A stretch of DNA of 10,516 nt, taken from Candidatus Vogelbacteria bacterium (GTDB taxonomy: Bacteria; Patescibacteria; Paceibacteria; UBA9973; UBA12445). A program made the position numbers and the translations under genes. Position 1 is the first letter of the stretch. Every line of letters starts with the position of its first letter. The notes beneath the pieces are model-generated. The model was not told where the DNA came from and searched no databases. It was given only the letters and a program-made list of their open reading frames with translations. Location of the stretch: assembly GCA_016201425.1 (NCBI GenBank), contig JACQCW010000033.1:1-10516 (forward strand). Direction: 5' to 3'. Positions 6,475 through 10,516 of the stretch are shown here, in pieces.

Positions 6475-6539
6475 AGTTAAAAGTTAATTTTGTCGCGAAT
6501 TTCCCTCATGACCGTGAGCAGAAAAAATAACTTTTAACT
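6475..6539. repeat. 65-nt imperfect inverted repeat in the leader of the membrane-protein/MBOAT pair
   Basis: AGTTAAAAGTTA (6475-6486) and TAACTTTTAACT (6528-6539) are perfect 12-bp arms. After one mismatch four more A/T pairs follow inward. A small CTCA/TGAG hairpin (6505-6518) sits in the centre. There is no T-tract, so it is a poor terminator for the DCC gene; the inner end is about 20 nt from the Shine-Dalgarno of the 6454 gene. Confidence 0.7.
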
Positions 6540-6579
6540 GTAAATACCAAATATTTTTATTTGTAAAAGTTCTACGTAT

Positions 6580-6915
6580 CTATTTTATCTGACAATTACT
6601 ACCTCTGTGCGTTGCAACATATCTATACAATATCTCCCCTAACCACAAAACTGGCCAAAGGGTCAAAAGATATGACGCCGGCCACAAATATTTGGTGTGA
6701 CGCAACATCTCTACAATGGCGGCAAAGCCAAAGAACTTATTCCCCACCCGATTCACAACAACCCAGGAGTTTCGCTCCAACATCTCTTTAAAGATGTTGA
6801 CATCACTCTGCCCTGGGGCAATTATCGTATCAGACGGAAGGGCGAAATAGTTCAGAAGCCTTGCACCTTTTTTGCAAATTCCACAGTCATCATCATAGTA
6901 AATTTTAAGTCCCAT
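6580..6915 (-). CDS. DCC-family (DUF393) thiol-disulfide oxidoreductase-like protein
   Basis: A 111-aa protein of the DUF393/DCC family, named for the DxxCxxC signature and thought to have a thioredoxin-like fold. The motif is YYDDDCGICKKGARLL at residues 6-21, with Cys11 and Cys14 as the CxxC pair. The family's second part follows: NKFFGFAAIVEML (58-70), a hydrophobic stretch at 77-95 with WP-x-SYLL, and YRYVATHR (97-104). The length is typical. The start has AAGGAGG four nucleotides before the ATG. It ends in TAG. DCC proteins are often found beside membrane oxidoreductases or TIGR01777 proteins; here it precedes the membrane-protein/MBOAT pair by 125 bp. A redox role is assumed from the motif, not demonstrated for most members. 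Confidence 0.92.
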   Translation of the reverse strand: MGLKIYYDDDCGICKKGARLLNYFALPSDTIIAPGQSDVNIFKEMLERNSWVVVNRVGNKFFGFAAIVEMLRHTKYLWPASYLLTLWPVLWLGEILYRYVATHRGSNCQIK

Positions 6916-6977
6916 AATGCCTCCTTGTTTTCCGAGCTCAAACTACCACAGTTTTACATAAATGTATATGGAATCTT

Positions 6978-7493
6978 TCAAGATTTTAAAATCTGATCGC
7001 TATATGAATTTGTAATGAGATCAGCTTGATCAATTCCAAGTAATTCTAAATACCTATTACATTGCTCAAGAAGTTTTTCTTTAGCAATATTACCTGTGGT
7101 ATCAATCGCCTCTATCTCCATAAAAGTTCCTAAACTCTTAACGTCATCAAGATGAAATTTAACATTATCTATAAAATATATCTCTCGTTGTTTATCTACA
7201 ACCGCCAAAACTCCGAGCGACTTTATCAAAAGCTCTTTTAAATTAGAGCCGGGTTCATGCTTGTATAAAATAACATCTGATTGTTTGGGCCCCTCCTTAT
7301 CCTCCCGCTCGTAGAAAATAAGATAATTCTCAATGTTTCCTTCTCTTATCTTCAGTCTGCCATTATTTGCCTTGAAATAAGTATCGACCTGATGATCAGT
7401 GCCCTTGAAATCTGCTTTGTGTAATTTTAAAATCTCTCTGACTTTCCCCTGATCAGCACACTTAGCTTTTATTTCTATGTTGATGTGTGACAT
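6978..7493 (-). CDS. CYTH-domain protein (class IV adenylate cyclase/thiamine-triphosphatase superfamily)
   Basis: A cytoplasmic triphosphate tunnel metalloenzyme-like protein. Near the N-terminus, NIEIKAK (5-11) matches the ExExK tunnel motif with Lys9 replacing the middle Glu, as in many proteins annotated class IV adenylate cyclase. Other landmarks are VDTYF (36-40), GRLKIRE (45-51), KFHLDDVKSLGTFMEIEA (112-129) with the metal-binding E126/E128 pair, and the SYSD ending (163-166). At 171 aa it is full length. The ATG is three nucleotides past the Nudix stop with no Shine-Dalgarno, so translation is probably coupled. It ends in TGA; the last codons contain a perfect 14-nt palindrome, AGATTTTAAAATCT (6981-6994). 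Substrate could be ATP, thiamine triphosphate or inorganic triphosphate. Confidence 0.92.
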   Translation of the reverse strand: MSHINIEIKAKCADQGKVREILKLHKADFKGTDHQVDTYFKANNGRLKIREGNIENYLIFYEREDKEGPKQSDVILYKHEPGSNLKELLIKSLGVLAVVDKQREIYFIDNVKFHLDDVKSLGTFMEIEAIDTTGNIAKEKLLEQCNRYLELLGIDQADLITNSYSDQILKS

Positions 7494-7496
7494 ATT

Positions 7497-7946
7497 TTAA
7501 CTCAGTTTGCCTTCTTTAAGAAGTTCAAGCGCTGATCTTCCAGTTTGCACTTTCAAGATAGCTGCATGTGTATTCTGAAGAGCATCTTTAATTCTCTCAA
7601 CTTGCTTTGGAACTGTATTAGACGGTAGTTTTTCTATTGCAAAGTATTCAATCTGATCCGCTTCATCATTTAGCGCAATCTCGCCGCCTAGTATTTTACA
7701 CACAAAAGAAAAAACCATATCATCCTTGTCTGGTTTACTATAGACTCCGGCGAGTTTAGTGATTTCAACATCTAAACCCGTTTCTTCTTTTACCTCTCGC
7801 TTAACCCCATCCCACGGGACTTCGCCTGATTCTAAAGCCCCACCCGGCAAATTCCACAAATCGTGGTCTCTTCGATGACAAAGTAATACCCGATTCTGTT
7901 CATCGAATATCATTCCGAATACTCCTATTGTGAATTGAGATTTCAT
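7497..7946 (-). CDS. Nudix hydrolase
   Basis: Hydrolyses a nucleoside diphosphate linked to another moiety, using Mg2+. The complete Nudix box is at residues 36-58: G36-x5-E42-x7-R50-E51-V52-x-E54-E55-x-G57-L58. The beta strand before it (TIGVFGMIFDEQNRVLLCHR, 6-25) and WNLPGG (31-36) are typical. At 149 aa it is a single-domain enzyme. No good Shine-Dalgarno precedes the ATG. Instead the start lies only 4 nt from a sequence identical to the reverse complement of part of the tRNA-Ser T arm. It heads a two-gene unit with the CYTH gene, and both protein families act on phosphate-rich nucleotides, but a shared pathway is not shown. The substrate cannot be deduced from the box alone. Confidence 0.94.
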   Translation of the reverse strand: MKSQFTIGVFGMIFDEQNRVLLCHRRDHDLWNLPGGALESGEVPWDGVKREVKEETGLDVEITKLAGVYSKPDKDDMVFSFVCKILGGEIALNDEADQIEYFAIEKLPSNTVPKQVERIKDALQNTHAAILKVQTGRSALELLKEGKLS

Positions 7947-7964
7947 TATAGTTCGAATCCCTAC

Positions 7965-7988
7965 GAAAGCTCTCCTCCCAGAGCTTTC
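7965..7988. repeat. 9-bp perfect hairpin upstream of the Nudix gene
   Basis: GAAAGCTCT (7965-7973), loop of six, AGAGCTTTC (7980-7988). It is the first module of the palindrome cluster and sits about 20 nt upstream of the Nudix ATG on the minus strand. Confidence 0.8.
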
Positions 7989-7992
7989 TCCT

Positions 7993-8013
7993 AAATTTAA
8001 CCTAGTTAAATTT
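7993..8013. repeat. AT-rich perfect palindrome flanked by 8-bp direct repeats
   Basis: AAATTTAAC (7993-8001), three-nucleotide loop, GTTAAATTT (8005-8013). TTTCTCCT occurs on both sides (7985-7992 and 8011-8018), a 26-bp period resembling a small inserted or duplicated module. Confidence 0.8.
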
Positions 8014-8016
8014 CTC

Positions 8017-8036
8017 CTGCGGAGAGGGAGGGATTC
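8017..8036 (-). repeat. Second copy of the tRNA-Ser 3' end (20-bp direct repeat)
   Basis: CTGCGGAGAGGGAGGGATTC is identical to 8163-8182, which covers the 3' acceptor strand, discriminator and half of the T arm of tRNA-Ser. The copies are 146 bp apart in the same orientation. Confidence 0.9.
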
Positions 8037-8115
8037 TCGGCTTACCGCCGCTGGTACTTTTCGATCTCACTTCGCTTCGCTCGTTCAATAACGAAAAGTC
8101 TTTCTCATCCCTCAC

Positions 8116-8137
8116 GCGAGTGAAGCAGTTCACTCGC
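8116..8137. repeat. GC-rich 9-bp hairpin downstream of tRNA-Ser
   Basis: GCGAGTGAA (8116-8124), loop GCAG, TTCACTCGC (8129-8137). It could act as a 3' processing or termination structure for the minus-strand tRNA transcript, though no T-tract follows. Confidence 0.75.
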
Positions 8138-8165
8138 TCCTCTCCTTCGCTCACTACGTTCGCTG

Positions 8166-8252
8166 CGGAGAGGGAGGGATTCGAACCCTCGATACCCTTT
8201 CGGATATACCACCTTTCCAGGGTGGCCCATTCGACCGCTCTGGCACCTCTCC
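8166..8252 (-). tRNA. tRNA-Ser (anticodon GGA)
   Basis: An 87-nt serine tRNA with the class II long variable arm. The acceptor strands are GGAGAGG (8252-8246) and CCTCTCC (8173-8167), with discriminator G at 8166. The anticodon stem CCACC/GGTGG encloses the loop CTGGAAA, giving anticodon GGA (complement of 8216-8218), which reads UCC and UCU. The T arm is GAGGG-TTCGAAT-CCCTC. CCA is not encoded: the next bases are CAG, so CCA must be added after transcription. The sequence following it repeats parts of the tRNA itself (GGAGAGG again 21 nt beyond the discriminator, and the 3' end again 146 bp away). A weak extended -10 on the minus strand (8287-8295) may drive it. Confidence 0.97.
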
Positions 8253-8286
8253 AATATTTTAACTGTCTCAATATTTGCGTAGAATT

Positions 8287-8295
8287 AAAATAGCA
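8287..8295 (-). promoter_or_regulatory. Weak extended -10 candidate for tRNA-Ser
   Basis: TGCTATTTT on the minus strand, giving a leader of about 30 nt before the tRNA. No convincing -35 is seen. Confidence 0.35.
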
Positions 8296-8330
8296 TAGAT
8301 TTTAAAGTTTATCTATATTAATTAAAAGTA

Positions 8331-8339
8331 TGCTAAAAT
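8331..8339 (+). promoter_or_regulatory. Extended -10 promoter for the DinB-family gene
   Basis: TGCTAAAAT, with transcription expected near 8346 and thus only about 13 nt of leader. No Shine-Dalgarno precedes the ATG at 8359. The flanking TATGCTA resembles the divergent tRNA promoter. Confidence 0.45.
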
Positions 8340-8358
8340 AAATTAAACAAATTTAATT

Positions 8359-8844
8359 ATGAACACACGTATTAAGGGGCAAATTGAGGGTTGGAAGTTT
8401 ATTCAGAATCTGGCATTTGATGTCTTGAAAATGCTTCCTGATGAGCAACTAGACTTTACTGTTGGTAAGAACATGGGCACACTTGGTGAACAATTTCGCC
8501 ATATTATAAGAGTACGGACCCAATATACTGAGGCCATTGAGAACAATAAGGTCGCTGATACGATAGAGAAGATTGATCCAAACGTTGCTAGGTCAAAAAC
8601 AAAACTCCTTAAACTTTGGGAGATGGCAAACCAAAGACTACTGAGTGTACTTGAGAATACAGATTCCGAAGCATTAGAAAAGAAAATAATCGATTGGACA
8701 CATTGGGGGATCGAATCAATGAATATCCACGGCCATCTTAATGCCCTAATGGATCATGAAAATCTTCACAACGGGCAGCTAATCGTCTATCTCCGCACTA
8801 TGGACTTAAAATTTCCGAAAAGCTGGAAGTCTTGGGGTCTATAA
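8359..8844 (+). CDS. DinB-family protein (four-helix putative metal-dependent protein)
   Basis: A 161-aa helical protein of the DinB/YfiT-like superfamily. These are four-helix bundles that typically bind a divalent metal through three histidines; some members are bacillithiol- or mycothiol-dependent transferases. The pattern here is GTLGEQFRHI (40-49) supplying His48, and MDHENLHNGQLIVYLR (131-146) supplying His133 and His137, followed by the usual ending with Pro and several Trp (PKSWKSW, 153-159). All three putative metal ligands are present. The length is typical. The ATG is the only sensible start, with no ribosome binding site and a very short leader. It is divergent from tRNA-Ser and monocistronic. 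Substrate unknown. Confidence 0.9.
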   Translation: MNTRIKGQIEGWKFIQNLAFDVLKMLPDEQLDFTVGKNMGTLGEQFRHIIRVRTQYTEAIENNKVADTIEKIDPNVARSKTKLLKLWEMANQRLLSVLENTDSEALEKKIIDWTHWGIESMNIHGHLNALMDHENLHNGQLIVYLRTMDLKFPKSWKSWGL

Positions 8845-8911
8845 AACTGAAAATAATCATGACACAATCTTTGACAGTGTGACAATTAATTAAGTAATCC
8901 ACATTTCTTAC

Positions 8912-8939
8912 TTGGACAAAAGATTTTAATTGATATAAT
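8912..8939 (+). promoter_or_regulatory. Strong promoter for the small membrane protein gene
   Basis: TTGGAC (8912-8917), 16-nt spacer, TATAAT (8934-8939) with an extended TGA before it. It is the best sigma-70-type promoter in the window and would give a leader of about 37 nt. Confidence 0.75.
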
Positions 8940-8969
8940 TATTCTCAGTAAGTTCATTATATCTAAAGA

Positions 8970-8980
8970 AAGGAGGTGAA
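8970..8980 (+). promoter_or_regulatory. Consensus Shine-Dalgarno of the small membrane protein gene
   Basis: AAAGGAGGTGA is essentially the full anti-16S complement, followed by an ATG at optimal distance. It fixes the start and suggests high translation. Confidence 0.85.
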
Positions 8981-8983
8981 CTC

Positions 8984-9343
8984 ATGGATAAGAACTTTAG
9001 TTCAAAGGTGCTCTTGAACCTGTTTGCAGTTGGTTACGTTCTGGCTGAGTGGGCTCCGGGTTGGCTGGCCAAGTTTTCGGGCTTGTTCCTTGCGAATCCG
9101 CTGACCTACAGCACGCCGTGGACTGGTGCCTTCTGTGCGGGCGCAATGGTTGCTCTGGTTGTCTATTGCAATGTGCTGGACAAGATGGTCGGAACTGGGC
9201 TTGGTGCTACCAAGGACCTAGCCAAGATCGCTTCTAAGACCGGCGCTGATTTGGCTAACTCCGGTGCTGACGCCGTCAAGGTGCTCGCAGCCGCAGGAAA
9301 GCAGGCCGCAGACAACGTTGTAGACAGTGTGGAGGCCCCATAA
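8984..9343 (+). CDS. Small membrane protein of unknown function, probably highly expressed
   Basis: A 119-aa protein I do not recognise. Two hydrophobic segments lie at about 8-24 and 47-64. A polar loop containing NPLTYSTPW (38-46) separates them. The Ala/Lys-rich C-terminal region (about 72-118, KDLAKIASKTGADLANSGADAVKVLAAAGKQAADNVVDSVEA) is predicted to be a long amphipathic helix resembling a membrane-lying or coiled-coil tail. Expression signals are the strongest in the window: extended -10 promoter, full Shine-Dalgarno and strong terminator. The gene is clearly richer in GC than its neighbours: the line 9121-9180 counts 33 of 60 G+C, against 23 of 60 at 8581-8640 in the DinB gene. This fits selected codon use or transfer. 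A structural or envelope role is a guess. Confidence 0.85.
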   Translation: MDKNFSSKVLLNLFAVGYVLAEWAPGWLAKFSGLFLANPLTYSTPWTGAFCAGAMVALVVYCNVLDKMVGTGLGATKDLAKIASKTGADLANSGADAVKVLAAAGKQAADNVVDSVEAP

Positions 9344-9349
9344 GCCTCC
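9331..9349 (+). repeat. Hairpin with the stop codon in its loop
   Basis: GGAGGC (9331-9336) pairs with GCCTCC (9344-9349); the seven-nucleotide loop contains the TAA of the small membrane protein gene. It lies ten nucleotides before the main terminator stem. Confidence 0.65.
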
Positions 9350-9358
9350 CGAATGAGT

Positions 9359-9396
9359 CCCCCGATCTGATTAAATTCAGACGGGGGTTTTATTTT
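9359..9396 (+). terminator. Rho-independent terminator after the small membrane protein gene
   Basis: CCCCCG (9359-9364), a one-base bulge, TCTGA (9366-9370), six-nucleotide loop, TCAGA (9377-9381), CGGGGG (9382-9387), then TTTTATTTT (9388-9396). It is GC-rich with a clear U-tract; on the opposite strand no T-tract follows, so it does not end the convergent glycosyltransferase. Confidence 0.93.
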
Positions 9397-9398
9397 AC

Positions 9399-10516
9399 TT
9401 ATTTAATTTGAGTCTTGATAGCGCACTCCCAGCCACGTTTATATTCTCTCAGATAATCCTCTTCACTACCGCCCGGCCAAGCCATCGTCATCACGCCAGA
9501 CTTCAAATGCTCTCGCAATTTTTGGTCAGTTATAATTTTTTCAATTTTATCGATTGCTGCTTTTAAGTCACCAACTGGAAATATCAAACCATTCTGACCA
9601 TCAACAACAACGTCCCCCGCACACCCAACGTCGGTCATAATCACAGGAGTACCAGCTGCAAGCGACTCAACTGCAGTCATCGCATAACCTTCAAATTTTG
9701 AGGTGAGCAAAAATACATCTGCGGTCTTGTAATAGGAAACTAAATCAGTATTCCAGGGTTCAAATATTATATTTGATGACAACCCCACATCCTTAACCGA
9801 CCTTCGTAATGCCTGAACCTTAGGACCATCTCCAAGAATCAAGAGGCCAACGCTGGGAATCTTTTTTACGATCTGCCCCATAGCATCAATTGCCAGCCCG
9901 ACATCCTTCTCTTTCGTTAATCGAGAAGCCATTAAAATAATGAATTTAAATTGAGAATATTTTCTGTGAAGATCGACTGTGGCTTTTGTATTTTTTATAG
10001 CGTTCACATTCACATAAATTGGTAAAACCCGAATTTTTGACCCATCCATCACTAGTCCAGAGCTCATAAGTGACTCTTCGATCCGCTTCGACACAACACG
10101 CAAACAACTCGCCTTGGGAATTATAAATTTGGAGATAAAGTATCTGATTTTGTTAAGTAGCGAGTCGAGATAAAAATAGGGTGACATAAAATCAGTATGA
10201 ATCTGAACATGTAGTGGAACTCCAAAATATTTTGAAATGATATAACCAGCTAAGCCAGATTCAAATGGATCTTGGACTGAAACAAAGTCTGGTCGCTCAA
10301 GACGAAAGGCTAATCTAATTGCGTCAAACACATAAAGTAGCCGCGAGAATGAATTTGTAGGATAAACATATACATTATTGGACAAACTTTTTTTTGCCAA
10401 ACTATTTTTTCTCGGCGAAAAAACGATTATATCAAGCCGCTCCAACATTGTGCCATATCTAACCTGACGTGCCGCAACAGAACTCCCATACTCAAACACT
10501 TTTCGATCAGAGCCAA
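9399..10516 (-). CDS. Glycosyltransferase family 4 protein, 5' end beyond the window
   Basis: A GT-B fold retaining glycosyltransferase that moves a sugar from an activated donor to a lipid or glycan acceptor at the inner membrane face. The frame stays open to the window edge: before the GTG at 10499 it reads GSDRK, so residues run GSDRKVFEYGSS, the usual start of this family (a short strand, then a Gly-rich acceptor loop). The annotated start is therefore missing only a few codons. The C-terminal Rossmann domain has ASRLTKEKDV (residues 191-200 from the GTG), LGDGP (222-226) and the donor-binding E-x7-E, FEGYAMTAVESLAAGTPV (269-286; E270, E278). The product ends in TQIK. The specific sugar and acceptor are unknown; surface polysaccharide or glycolipid synthesis is the likeliest setting. 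It converges on the small membrane protein gene. Confidence 0.93.
   Translation of the reverse strand, partial: GSDRKVFEYGSSVAARQVRYGTMLERLDIIVFSPRKNSLAKKSLSNNVYVYPTNSFSRLLYVFDAIRLAFRLERPDFVSVQDPFESGLAGYIISKYFGVPLHVQIHTDFMSPYFYLDSLLNKIRYFISKFIIPKASCLRVVSKRIEESLMSSGLVMDGSKIRVLPIYVNVNAIKNTKATVDLHRKYSQFKFIILMASRLTKEKDVGLAIDAMGQIVKKIPSVGLLILGDGPKVQALRRSVKDVGLSSNIIFEPWNTDLVSYYKTADVFLLTSKFEGYAMTAVESLAAGTPVIMTDVGCAGDVVVDGQNGLIFPVGDLKAAIDKIEKIITDQKLREHLKSGVMTMAWPGGSEEDYLREYKRGWECAIKTQIK

Larger units (their letters stand above)
7951..8165. repeat. Palindrome cluster with copies of tRNA-Ser 3' sequence
   Basis: The 215 bp between the Nudix start and the tRNA are almost entirely self-complementary modules. 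From left: an inverted copy of T-arm sequence (7951-7962); a 9-bp hairpin GAAAGCTCT/AGAGCTTTC (7965-7988); a 9-bp AT palindrome (7993-8013) flanked by 8-bp direct repeats TTTCTCCT (7985-7992, 8011-8018); TCTCC/GGAGA (8013-8025); a 20-bp copy of the tRNA 3' end (8017-8036); ACTTTTCG/CGAAAAGT (8056-8063, 8092-8099); GCGAGTGAA/TTCACTCGC (8116-8137). Next comes CCTCTCC (8139-8145), complementary to GGAGAGG at 8167-8173 in the tRNA. An open frame crosses it but is not coding. No T-tract marks any hairpin as a clear terminator. Confidence 0.8.

Noticed and set aside
7951..8165. CRISPR array
   Set aside because: Repeats differ from one another, are palindromes of varied size and have no regular spacers; no cas genes are present.
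8017..8182. Integrated mobile element bounded by tRNA att sites
   Set aside because: The direct repeats are only 146 bp apart with no integrase or cargo; kept only as a repeat observation.
8002..8271. Minus-strand open frame of 89 codons covering the tRNA and palindrome block
   Set aside because: It runs straight through tRNA-Ser and the hairpins; the apparent protein is a translation of structural RNA and repeats.
8860..8884. Three TGACA copies as an operator upstream of the small membrane protein gene
   Set aside because: Spacing is irregular (12 and 8 nt), orientation is not symmetrical, and the copies lie well upstream of the mapped promoter elements.

Overview
The window looks like chromosomal DNA of a low-GC bacterium using the standard bacterial code: TGA ends both the CPBP-type gene and the CYTH gene, which argues against UGA recoding. 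The gene mix is a stand-alone B12-type ribonucleotide reductase, PAP2 lipid phosphatase, DUF378, TIGR01777, DCC, CYTH and Nudix proteins, DinB and a GT4 glycosyltransferase, in short operons. With very uneven GC and a tRNA lacking encoded CCA, it fits a Candidate Phyla Radiation (Patescibacteria) genome best. That placement is inference; no ribosomal marker is present.

Layout. 61-1818 (minus) is an adenosylcobalamin-dependent ribonucleoside-triphosphate reductase whose frame leaves the family sequence abruptly at the KPSG motif and stops ten codons later, so the last part of the enzyme is missing or displaced beyond the window. 2034-2558 (minus) is a PAP2 phosphatase. On the plus strand follow a CPBP/Abi-like intramembrane protease (2680-3507), a cysteine-framed DUF378 membrane protein (3653-3907) and a TIGR01777 nucleotide-sugar-epimerase-like protein (4049-4990). 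Each has its own promoter candidate, and each is followed by a hairpin terminator. The terminator at 4997-5030 serves the convergent neighbour too.

From about 8252 down to 5028 everything reads on the minus strand: tRNA-Ser(GGA), a block of palindromes containing copies of the tRNA 3' end, Nudix hydrolase and CYTH protein (3-nt gap), a DCC-family thiol protein, an unrecognised four-helix membrane protein, and a wax-synthase-like MBOAT acyltransferase that follows it almost without a gap. The last two genes and the TIGR01777 gene are visibly richer in GC than the CYTH/Nudix pair.

On the right are a DinB-fold protein (8359-8844, plus), a small probably highly expressed membrane protein with a consensus Shine-Dalgarno, strong promoter and terminator (8984-9343, plus), and a GT4 glycosyltransferase whose 5' end runs off the window (9399-10516, minus).

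The envelope dominates: lipid phosphatase, O-acyltransferase, intramembrane protease, glycosyltransferase and several small membrane proteins. The most unusual items are the interrupted reductase with a perfect hairpin across the break, the tRNA-derived palindrome block, and the MBOAT/membrane-protein pair. I found no CRISPR array, transposase, phage gene or defence system.
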